Positions 6,001 to 13,129 of a stretch of DNA of 13,539 bases are shown here, one piece after another. The notes beneath the pieces were generated by a model that was given only the letters and a program-made list of their open reading frames with translations, was not told the origin of the DNA and did no database searches. The translations under genes were made by a program, and so were the position numbers. The DNA comes from Rhizobiaceae bacterium (GTDB lineage Bacteria; Pseudomonadota; Alphaproteobacteria; Rhizobiales; Rhizobiaceae). Where the stretch lies: assembly GCA_016793565.1 (NCBI GenBank), contig JAEUMA010000694.1, forward strand, positions 1 to 13,539. Reading direction: 5' to 3'. Every line of letters begins with the position of its first letter. Within the stretch, counting starts at the first letter, position 1.

Positions 6001-6990
6001 TCAGTAGGTGTTTCGGCGCGCCAGGGCGGCTTCCCAAGCGAGCGCATCGTTGACGATCCCATCGAGATCGTCATGTGCGGGCTGCCATCCCAGCTCGCGG
6101 CGCGCCAGCGCGGAATCGGCGACGACGGACTCCGCATCGCCGGGACGTCGCCCGGCCATGCGCACTTCGAACGCGGCGCCATGCACGCGCCGGACGCTGT
6201 CGATGACCTGCAACACCGAATAACCGTGGCCGTAGCCGCAATTGGCTATCAGGTTCCCCCCGCCCTCCCGCAGCCGCTGAAGCGCCAGCCGATGTGCGGC
6301 CACCAGATCGCAAACGTGGATGTAGTCGCGCACACAGGTGCCGTCCGGCGTCGCATAGTCGGTGCCGTAGACCTGCATGAAGGGGCGTTTTCCCAGCGCG
6401 GCTTCGCACGATACCTTGATTAGATGCGTCGCGCCCGGCGTCGACTGGCCGGTACGCCCTTTGGGATCGGCGCCGGCGACGTTGAAGTAGCGCAGGGCCG
6501 TATAGCGCAGATCGTGGGCCGCGGCGGCATCGCGCAGCATCCATTCGCTCATCAGCTTCGACAGGCCGTAGGGCGATTCCGGCGCCAGCCGGGCATCTTC
6601 CCGCACGGGTTCCAGGCCAGCCGCGCCGTAGACGGCGGCGGTTGACGAAAAGATGAAATTGCGCACGCCGCTCCGAACCGCGGCCTCGATCAGGTTCCGC
6701 GTCTTGCAGGTGTTGTTTTCGTAGTAGGTCAGCGGCTCGGCGATCGATTCGGGGACGACGATGGAACCGGCGAAATGGATGATGGCGTCGACCGAATGTT
6801 CTGCGACGATGCGCTCGACGAGTTCGCGATCGCCGACGTCACCGCGTACCAGCGTTGCCTCAGGAGCGACCGCCCACTCGAAACCCGTCGACAGCCGATC
6901 GAGCACGACAACCCGTTCGCCGGCGTCGAGCAGCTCCCAGACCATGTGACTGCCAATATAGCCTGCTCCACCGGTGACGAGCACGCTCAT
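6001..6990 (-). CDS. galE: UDP-glucose 4-epimerase (extended SDR family)
   Basis: A 329-residue cytoplasmic enzyme interconverting UDP-glucose and UDP-galactose through an NAD-bound keto intermediate. It supplies galactose units for exopolysaccharide and lipopolysaccharide and serves galactose use. The NAD-binding motif TGGAGYIGS is at residues 6-14 and D31 follows the second strand. The active-site run is FSSTAAVYG (114-122), with T117 at the place of E. coli S124. The catalytic YxxxK is Y141/K145 in PYGLSK. RYFNVAGADP and the GTDYATPDGTCVRDYIHVCD region are typical of GalE rather than of other SDR epimerases. Length matches the family (about 328-340). The ATG at 6990 is preceded by GAGGAGA on the minus strand. 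It follows the aminotransferase by 27 bases on the same strand, so the two are probably co-transcribed. Epimerisation of UDP-GlcNAc cannot be excluded. Confidence 0.94.
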   Translation of the reverse strand: MSVLVTGGAGYIGSHMVWELLDAGERVVVLDRLSTGFEWAVAPEATLVRGDVGDRELVERIVAEHSVDAIIHFAGSIVVPESIAEPLTYYENNTCKTRNLIEAAVRSGVRNFIFSSTAAVYGAAGLEPVREDARLAPESPYGLSKLMSEWMLRDAAAAHDLRYTALRYFNVAGADPKGRTGQSTPGATHLIKVSCEAALGKRPFMQVYGTDYATPDGTCVRDYIHVCDLVAAHRLALQRLREGGGNLIANCGYGHGYSVLQVIDSVRRVHGAAFEVRMAGRRPGDAESVVADSALARRELGWQPAHDDLDGIVNDALAWEAALARRNTY

Positions 6991-7017
6991 CGCAATCTCC
7001 TCAGCCGCAAGGCCGGC

Positions 7018-8184
7018 TCAGAGCGCCGACATCCATCGCGCCAGGCGGTCCGACGCTTCCTCGACCTGATCGAGACGCCGGTGGAAGCACAGGCGAAGGT
7101 GACCCTCGCCGCCCGGCCCGAATGCGGTGCCCGGCGCAAGCCCGACCGCGACCTTGTCGATGATGTCCTTGGCCGCCTGCATCGCGTCGTTCATGCCCTC
7201 GACCGAAAAGAACAGATAGAACGCGCCCGCCGGAACGCTGAAACGCGCGCGGCCGGTGCGCGAAAGCGCCGTGCAGACGATGTCGCGCGCCTTTTGCGCG
7301 CGCGCCACCTGCTCCGCCAGAAAGCCGTCGCCTTCGTCGAGCGCGGCGATCGCCCCGCGCTGCATGAACTCCGCGACTCCCGAACTGGAATATTGGATCA
7401 GGTTCTCATACATCCGACCTAGCGAGGGATGGCACCGCAGCCAGCCGACCCGCCAGCCCGTCATCGCCCAGTTCTTGGAGAAGGTGTTGACGAACAAGAC
7501 CCGGTCATCGGGCTCCATGATGTCCATGAAGGACGGAGCCCGGCGCCCGCCGAAATGGAAAAGTGCGTAGATTTCGTCGGCGATGATCCAGAGGTTCTCG
7601 CGGCGAGCGAGATCGAGCAGGGCGACAAGCGTTTCGCGGTCGGCCGTCCATCCGGTCGGGTTCGAGGGGCTGTTGACGAAGATGGCACGCGTGCGTGGCG
7701 TCACCGCCGCCGCCACGCGCTCTACGTCGCAGACCCAGCCATTGCTCGACTCGTCGAGTGGGACGGCAACCGGCACGCCACCGTTCACGGCGGCGGCCGC
7801 CGCCAGGTTCGGCCAGGCCGGCGTCAGATAGATGATCTCGTCGCCGCCGCCGACCGTCGTCTCCAGCGCGAGCGTGATGGCCTGCATGCCGCCAACCGTG
7901 ACGATGAATTCTTCGGCGGAGAAGTCGCGGCCGAAATGGCGGCGGTGGTAGCGGGCAAGCGCCTCGCGCAGGTCGGGTATGCCGCCCTGCCAGGTATAAA
8001 ACGTCTCGCCCCGCTCCAGGCTCTGCTGGGCCGCGCGGCTGATAAAGGACGGCGTCGGCAGGTCCCCTTCGCCCGCCCACATCGGGATCAGCCCCTCGCG
8101 GCCGCGGCCATAATTGACGATGGCCTCGATGCCACTCACCGGCGCAAGCCGGGCTTCCGCGCGAACGTTGTCGATCAGGCTCAT
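7018..8184 (-). CDS. PLP-dependent class I/II aminotransferase (AAT_I, aspartate aminotransferase-like)
   Basis: A 388-residue fold-type I aminotransferase, the usual length for the COG0436 group. The PLP lysine is K237 in NTFSKNWAMTGWRVGW. Other cofactor and substrate residues are visible: SPSNPTG (172-178, with N175 contacting the PLP ring), D203 in IADEIY binding the pyridine nitrogen, Y206, R245 near the phosphate, and an Arg at about 364 (GHLRL), the usual alpha-carboxylate anchor. TWQGGIPDLREAL at about 64-76 is the typical 'Y-x-x-x-x-G-x-x-x-L-R' region. These features make it a catalytically intact aminotransferase of an amino acid and a 2-oxo acid, but the substrate cannot be assigned. 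The ATG at 8184 is preceded by AAGGGAT on the minus strand. It lies just downstream of the mscL terminator and 27 bases upstream of galE, suggesting a two-gene transcript. Confidence 0.92.
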   Translation of the reverse strand: MSLIDNVRAEARLAPVSGIEAIVNYGRGREGLIPMWAGEGDLPTPSFISRAAQQSLERGETFYTWQGGIPDLREALARYHRRHFGRDFSAEEFIVTVGGMQAITLALETTVGGGDEIIYLTPAWPNLAAAAAVNGGVPVAVPLDESSNGWVCDVERVAAAVTPRTRAIFVNSPSNPTGWTADRETLVALLDLARRENLWIIADEIYALFHFGGRRAPSFMDIMEPDDRVLFVNTFSKNWAMTGWRVGWLRCHPSLGRMYENLIQYSSSGVAEFMQRGAIAALDEGDGFLAEQVARAQKARDIVCTALSRTGRARFSVPAGAFYLFFSVEGMNDAMQAAKDIIDKVAVGLAPGTAFGPGGEGHLRLCFHRRLDQVEEASDRLARWMSAL

Positions 8185-8235
8185 AGAGATCCCTTCACTG
8201 TCGAGAAGACGTTGTCTTAGCCCGCCTCGCGCCGC

Positions 8236-8267
8236 AAAAAAACCCCCGCCGGCGGAGCGGCGAGGGT
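8236..8267 (-). terminator. Rho-independent terminator of mscL
   Basis: On the minus strand ACCCTCGCCG and CGGCGGGGGT pair as a 10-bp stem (one G-U pair) around a 6-base loop, followed at once by a run of T (8236-8242 as A on the plus strand). It begins about 25 bases after the mscL stop. It is the clearest intrinsic terminator in the window and separates mscL from the aminotransferase gene 50 bases further on. Confidence 0.9.
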
Positions 8268-8292
8268 CTCGTCCGAGCGCGGCCGAACTGGA

Positions 8293-8715
8293 CTACTTCT
8301 TCGCCAGGAGGTCGCGGATCTCGGTCAGAAGCTGGATGTCGGCGGGAGGCGGAGCGGCGGGTGCGGCCGCCTTCTGCTTCTCCAGATTGCGGCGCAAGGT
8401 ATTCACGCCCTTGACCATCAGAAAGATGATCCAGGCGAGGATCAGGAAATTGATCACCACCGTCAGGAAGTTGCCGTAAGCGAACACCGCGCCCTGCTTC
8501 TTGGCTTCCTCCAGCGATTCGGCGGTCACGGTAGAAGACAGCGGCACGAAGTAGTTGGAGAAGTCGAAGCCGCCGAAGATCGCACCGACGATCGGCATGA
8601 TGATGTCGCCGACCAGCGAGTTGACGATCAGGGCGAAGGCACCGCCGATGATCACGCCGACGGCGAGGTCCATCACATTGCCCTTGGAGATGAACTCCTG
8701 GAATTCTTTCAGCAT
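8293..8715 (-). CDS. mscL: Large-conductance mechanosensitive channel MscL
   Basis: A 140-residue inner-membrane channel that opens under high membrane tension to release solutes during hypo-osmotic shock; MscL assembles as a pentamer. The N-terminal amphipathic helix is MLKEFQEFISKGNVMDLAV, followed by TM1 (about 15-45, GVIIGGAFALIVNSLVGDII then MPIVG), which contains the conserved pore-lining region. A periplasmic loop of about 25 residues follows, then TM2 (about 80-102, FLTVVINFLILAWIIFLMV) and a basic cytoplasmic link. The C-terminal bundle helix ends EIRDLLAKK, matching the family. Length agrees with the usual 130-150. The ATG at 8715 is preceded by AGGAGGGA on the minus strand. It is a single-gene unit ended by the terminator at 8236-8267 and divergent from the sensor kinase gene. 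Confidence 0.97.
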   Translation of the reverse strand: MLKEFQEFISKGNVMDLAVGVIIGGAFALIVNSLVGDIIMPIVGAIFGGFDFSNYFVPLSSTVTAESLEEAKKQGAVFAYGNFLTVVINFLILAWIIFLMVKGVNTLRRNLEKQKAAAPAAPPPADIQLLTEIRDLLAKK

Positions 8716-8894
8716 CGGTCCCTCCTGTTGCTGCTGCCGCGCACGGCACCCATCCGCCGCTCAACATAGAGCAATTTGCCGCGACGGAAAGCGGCTCGGC
8801 TACGCTCCCTGTCACTGCGATGGACTTGCCGCACAAGCTGTGATTGCCTTTGCATGGCCACATCCGTTTCGGGTGGCGTTGCGGAGCGAGGTGC

Positions 8895-11800
8895 GTGCAG
8901 GGCTGGGTCGTCGTCATCGTAGCGATCGCCTATGTGTCGCTGCTGTTCGCCATCGCGAGTTTCGGCGACCGATGGGCGGCCAGATGGGGCTTGGGCGGCT
9001 CCCGGCCCTACATCTACGCGCTCAGCCTGGCGATCTACTGCACGTCCTGGACGTTCTTCGGCTCGGTCGGCCTCGCCTCCGAACGCGGCCTGGAGTTTGT
9101 CGCCATCTACATAGGGCCGGTGCTTGTCTTCCTGTTCGGCTTTGCCGCGCTGCGACGCATCATCAAGGTCGCCAAGGCGGAGAAGATCACCTCGATCGCC
9201 GACTTTCTGGGCGCCCGCTACGGCAAGAGCTTTGCCGTCGCGGGCATCGCCACGCTGATCGCGGTCATTGGCGCGGTGCCTTACATCGCACTCCAGCTCA
9301 AGGCGATCTCGGGCTCGGTCAGCCTGATGGTCGAGCACTACAACGGCGCCCCGCCGAGCTTTGACCCGTTCGTCAGCGACATCTCCCTGATCGTGGCGAT
9401 GCTGCTCGCGCTGTTCGCGGTTCTGTTCGGCACCCGCCACGCCGACGCGACCGAGCACCAGGACGGCCTGGTTCTGGCGGTGGCCGTGGAATCCGTCGTC
9501 AAGCTCGCCGCCTTCCTGGCCGTCGGCGCCATCGTCACCTTCGTCCTCTTCGGCAGCCCGCGCGAGCTCGTTGCCGCCCTTTCAGCCAGCACGGAGGTTC
9601 AGGCGGCGATCTCACACCGCACTTCTGTGGGCAGCTGGGTGGTGCTCACGGTCCTCAGCGGCTTTGCCATCGTCATGCTGCCGCGGCAGTTCTTCGTAAT
9701 GATCGTCGAGAACCGTAGCGAGGCCGAACTGCGCAAGGCGACATGGGTGTTCCCCGCCTATCTGGTCGCCATCAACCTGTTCGTCCTGCCGCTCGCCTTC
9801 GCCGGCCTTGCGCTGGTCGGCGGCCGCACCAGCGCGGACCTCTACGTGCTGTCGCTGCCGCTGCTCGGCGGCTACGACATGCTGGCCATGACCGCTTTCG
9901 TCGGTGGCCTTTCCGCCGCGACGGCGATGGTGATCGTCGAAAGCGTGGCGCTGTCGATCATGATCTCCAACGACCTAGTCATTCCGCTGTTCGTGCGCGG
10001 GCTGCTGCGGCCGAAGTCGGAAGAGAATGGCGACTGGTCGGCGCTCATCCTCAACGTGCGCCGTGCCTCCATCTTCATCATCCTGTTCGTCGCCTTCCTT
10101 TATTACCGCGAAAGCACCAACAATGCCCGGCTCGCCTCGATCGGGCTGATGTCGTTCGCGGCGATCGCCCAGTTCGCGCCGGCCTTCGTCGGCGGCCTGA
10201 TCTGGCGGGGCGCCAATGCGCGCGGTGCCGCCCTCGGCATGAGCGCGGGCATACTCGTCTGGGGCTATACGCTGCTGCTGCCCTCGCTCGCCGGGCCAGA
10301 CAATTCCATCATCGCCGACGGCCTGTTCGGGCTGGAATCGCTGCGGCCCCAGGCGCTGTTCGGCACCGAGGCCGAGCCGCTTAACCACGGCGTGCTGTGG
10401 AGCCTAGCCATCAACACGCTGTTTTTCGTCTTCGGCTCGCTGTCGCGCGCTTCCGTGCCACTCGAGCGCATACAGGCGGCGATCTTCGTTCCCCGCGAAG
10501 TCGGGCCGATGCCCAGCCTGCGGCGCTTCCGCACGTCTACCACCGTCAACGATCTCAAGGATACGATTGCGCGTTACCTCGGCGTCGAACGCACCGAGCG
10601 CTCGTTCCAGACCTTCGAGCGCGAGGCCGGCACAAGGCTGCAGGGCAACGAGCAGGCGGGTCTCGACGTCATCCGCTTTTCCGAACAGCTGCTGGCCAGC
10701 GCCGTCGGCTCCTCCTCGGCGCGGCTCATCCTGTCGCTGATGTTCCAGCGCAACGATGCCACGCCGCGCGACGCCTTCCGCCTGCTCGACGACGCCACCG
10801 AGGCTTTGCAGCACAATCGCGACCTGCTGCAGATCGCCCTCGACCAGATGGAGCAAGGCATTACGGTCTTCGACCGCGATTTCCGTCTGACCTGCTGGAA
10901 CCGGCAGTACCGGTCGCTGTTCGACCTGCCGGACGATATGGGGCAGGTCGGGGTCTCGCTCAACCGCATCCTCGGTTATCTGGTGCAGCGCGGCGACATC
11001 TCGCGCGAGGCGAATGTCGCCATCCTCAACCGCATGTCGAGCTTCGGCTCGCCCTGGCAGCTCGAACTGAAGACCAGCGGGCGCACGATCGAGCTGCGGT
11101 CGAATCCGATGCCCGACGGCGGCATCGTCGCGACCTATGCCGACATTTCCGCCCGCGTGGCGGCCGACCTGGCGCTTAAGCGGGCCAACGAGTCGCTGGA
11201 GCACCGCGTCCAGAGCCGCACGGCCGAGCTGATGCGCGTCAACGAGGAACTGGCGCAGGCGCAGACGATCGCCGAGGAGGCCAACCTCAGCAAGACGCGT
11301 TTCCTGGCGGCGGCCGGCCACGATATCCTGCAGCCGCTGAACGCCGCCCGCCTCTACTGCGCCTCGCTGATGGAGAAAGCGGGGCCGGGGACGCAATCGG
11401 AAGCTGCGGGAAACATCGAATCGGCGCTGGAATCGGTCGAGACGATCCTGGGCGCCGTGCTGGATATTTCCCGTCTGGATGCGGGCGCGATGCGGCCGGC
11501 CGAAACGGTGTTCGTGCTGGGCGACCTTCTGCGCCAGATCGGCACCGATTTCCAGCCGATGGCCGCGGCGAAGCAAATCGAGCTCACCATTGTGCCGTCG
11601 TCGGTCGCGGTGAACACCGACCGCAACCTTCTGCGCAGGCTGATCCAGAACCTCGTTTCCAACGCGGTGAAGTATACCCGCAGCGGCCGCATCCTCGTCG
11701 GGGTACGCAGGCGCGGCGAACTGGCTGAAATCCAGGTCATCGATACTGGCATCGGCATTCCGCCGGGCAAGCTCAACATGGTCTTCCGCGAGTTCACGCG

Positions 11801-12383
11801 GCTGGAGGAAGGCGCACGGGAAGCGCAGGGCCTCGGCCTCGGCCTGTCGATCGTCGACCGGCTGGCGCGCGTGCTGCGCCTGGAAATCCGGGTCTCCTCC
11901 CGACCTGGCGAGGGTTCGGCCTTCTCGGTGATCCTGCCGGTAACAGACGCCTTGCCGCTTCCGCTCACGCCGAGCCTGCCCCCCGCACCGGCGACGGGCT
12001 CGCTTCGCGGCATCACCGTCGTGTGCGTGGACAACGAGCCGCGTATCCTGGAAGGCATGCGCCTTCTGCTCGAAGGTTGGGGCTGCACCGTATACAGTTT
12101 CACCGGATCGGCCGCGATCGGCGACGGAAGCGCCCTGCCCGCCTATGCCGACTTCATCCTGGCCGACTACCATCTCGACGGAGAAAACGGCCTCGACGTA
12201 GTTGCAAGGCTGCGGGCGACCTATGGCGACGACATGCCGACGGTGCTCATCACCGCCGACCGCTCGGCCGAGATGCGCTCCGCTGCCGACAGGCTGGGAG
12301 TAGCGGTCATCAACAAGCCGCTGAAGCCGGCGGCCCTGCGTTCCATGATGACGCGGCTGCGACGCATGGCGGCGGCGGAATAG
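8895..12383 (+). CDS. SSS-STAC-PAS hybrid histidine kinase/receiver, CrbS/MxtR-like
   Basis: A 1162-residue membrane sensor kinase. Residues 1-525 are a sodium:solute symporter (SLC5)-like module with about 13 membrane segments, starting GWVVVIVAIAYVSLLFAIAS. Residues about 545-625 resemble the STAC linker domain found in SLC5-fused kinases. A PAS domain follows (about 642-755, LDQMEQGITVFDRDFRLTCW), then a coiled coil (755-805). The phosphoacceptor is H809 in AAGHDILQPLNAARLY, the 'HDxxQPL' H-box variant. The ATPase has NLVSNAVKYT (N), DTGIGIPPG (G1) and GLGLGLSIV (G2). The C-terminal receiver (about 1038-1158) keeps D1091 in LADYHLDGENG and K in INKPLKP. The GTG at 8895 is chosen because GGAG (8883-8886) lies 8 bases upstream and the protein then begins at TM1. 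The architecture is that of CrbS/MxtR, the acetate-switch sensor. Its stop lies 2 bases from that of a convergent CrbR/ErdR-like regulator, its likely partner. Confidence 0.92.
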   Translation: MQGWVVVIVAIAYVSLLFAIASFGDRWAARWGLGGSRPYIYALSLAIYCTSWTFFGSVGLASERGLEFVAIYIGPVLVFLFGFAALRRIIKVAKAEKITSIADFLGARYGKSFAVAGIATLIAVIGAVPYIALQLKAISGSVSLMVEHYNGAPPSFDPFVSDISLIVAMLLALFAVLFGTRHADATEHQDGLVLAVAVESVVKLAAFLAVGAIVTFVLFGSPRELVAALSASTEVQAAISHRTSVGSWVVLTVLSGFAIVMLPRQFFVMIVENRSEAELRKATWVFPAYLVAINLFVLPLAFAGLALVGGRTSADLYVLSLPLLGGYDMLAMTAFVGGLSAATAMVIVESVALSIMISNDLVIPLFVRGLLRPKSEENGDWSALILNVRRASIFIILFVAFLYYRESTNNARLASIGLMSFAAIAQFAPAFVGGLIWRGANARGAALGMSAGILVWGYTLLLPSLAGPDNSIIADGLFGLESLRPQALFGTEAEPLNHGVLWSLAINTLFFVFGSLSRASVPLERIQAAIFVPREVGPMPSLRRFRTSTTVNDLKDTIARYLGVERTERSFQTFEREAGTRLQGNEQAGLDVIRFSEQLLASAVGSSSARLILSLMFQRNDATPRDAFRLLDDATEALQHNRDLLQIALDQMEQGITVFDRDFRLTCWNRQYRSLFDLPDDMGQVGVSLNRILGYLVQRGDISREANVAILNRMSSFGSPWQLELKTSGRTIELRSNPMPDGGIVATYADISARVAADLALKRANESLEHRVQSRTAELMRVNEELAQAQTIAEEANLSKTRFLAAAGHDILQPLNAARLYCASLMEKAGPGTQSEAAGNIESALESVETILGAVLDISRLDAGAMRPAETVFVLGDLLRQIGTDFQPMAAAKQIELTIVPSSVAVNTDRNLLRRLIQNLVSNAVKYTRSGRILVGVRRRGELAEIQVIDTGIGIPPGKLNMVFREFTRLEEGAREAQGLGLGLSIVDRLARVLRLEIRVSSRPGEGSAFSVILPVTDALPLPLTPSLPPAPATGSLRGITVVCVDNEPRILEGMRLLLEGWGCTVYSFTGSAAIGDGSALPAYADFILADYHLDGENGLDVVARLRATYGDDMPTVLITADRSAEMRSAADRLGVAVINKPLKPAALRSMMTRLRRMAAAE

Positions 12384-12385
12384 TA

Positions 12386-13036
12386 TCAGGCCGGCATTTC
12401 GGCGCCGATCTTGGTCAGAAGGATTACCGCCTGGGTGCGGCTGTCCACGCCGAGCTTTTGCAGGACCGCCGATACATGCGCCTTGATCGTCGCCTCGGAG
12501 ACGCCGAGTTCGTAGGCGATCTGCTTGTTCAGCAACCCTTCGGCCAGCATGCCCAGCACGCGCGCCTGCTGCGGTGTCAGCGTCTGCAGGCGGCGGATCA
12601 GGTCGGAAATCTCCGGGTCGCGCTCGATGCCGAGGTCGACCCCCACTGGCGATGCGATGCCGCCTTTGAGCACGGTGTCCACGGCCGCCCGAATCTCGTC
12701 CATGCTGGCAGACTTGGAGATGAAGCCGGACGCGCCCAGTTCCAGCGAACGGCGGATCGTCTCGGCGTCGTCATGGGCCGAAACGACGACCATCGGCACC
12801 GACGAATGAATGCCGCGCATCGATATCAGCCCCGAAAGCCCGCTCGCGCCCGGCATCGACAGGTCGAGCAGGATGAGATCCAGTTCGTCGTTGCCTGCAA
12901 GCGCCGCCTTGGCGGCTTCGAAGTCGCCGGCCTCCAGAATGGAGGCTACGTCCGCGATGCCCGACAGAGCCTGTTTCAACGCCCCCCGGAACAGCGGATG
13001 GTCGTCTGCAATGAGGAACCTGTAGCCTGCCGGCAA
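12386..13036 (-). CDS. NarL/LuxR-family response regulator, CrbR/ErdR-like
   Basis: A 216-residue response regulator. The receiver (about 5-122) has the acidic pair D11/D12 in LIADDHPLFRGAL, phosphoacceptor D58 in LILLDLSMPG, S86 in VVVSAHDD and K108 in GFISKSAS, so it should be phosphorylatable. The LuxR-type HTH (about 150-207) reads LTPQQARVLGMLAEGLLNKQ, then IAYELGVSEATIKAHVSAVL. It starts at TTG (13034-13036), supported by GGGGAGGA (13041-13048 on this strand) 4 bases upstream and by the lack of an in-frame ATG before the receiver core. It converges with the hybrid kinase, whose phosphate it probably receives. Homologues CrbR/ErdR activate acetyl-CoA synthetase genes; the target here is inferred. 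Other NarL-type roles remain possible. Confidence 0.92.
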   Translation of the reverse strand: MPAGYRFLIADDHPLFRGALKQALSGIADVASILEAGDFEAAKAALAGNDELDLILLDLSMPGASGLSGLISMRGIHSSVPMVVVSAHDDAETIRRSLELGASGFISKSASMDEIRAAVDTVLKGGIASPVGVDLGIERDPEISDLIRRLQTLTPQQARVLGMLAEGLLNKQIAYELGVSEATIKAHVSAVLQKLGVDSRTQAVILLTKIGAEMPA

Positions 13037-13129
13037 TCCGTCCTCCCCGTCTCGCCGTAGCCCCTAACGGGCTTTTGTCTGGTGTACGCGGTGCCGGCTA
13101 CCAATTTCAAGGCGAAACGCAAGGCGGCG

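Noticed and set aside
8844..8894. Upstream TTG start for the hybrid kinase
   Set aside because: It would add 17 polar residues ahead of TM1 without a Shine-Dalgarno; the GTG at 8895 is better supported.
8716..8894. Promoters in the mscL/kinase divergent gap
   Set aside because: I looked for -35/-10 pairs in both directions. Only poor matches were found (CTATGT near 8765 on the minus strand, TTGCCG near 8778 on the plus strand), so none is listed.
8195..8917. 240-codon minus-strand open frame overlapping mscL
   Set aside because: It overlaps mscL in another frame and has no domain features; MscL in its own frame is certain.
10404..12173. 589-codon minus-strand open frame opposite the kinase
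   Set aside because: Shadow of the kinase domains on the plus strand; composition is typical of an antisense frame (Arg, Gln, Asp, His) with no recognisable motif.
13059..13076. AGCCC-CTAAC-GGGCT followed by a short T-run on the plus strand
   Set aside because: It looks like a small terminator, but no plus-strand gene feeds into it and the T-run is only four bases. On the minus strand it falls in the regulator's leader, where a 5-bp stem is weak evidence of function.
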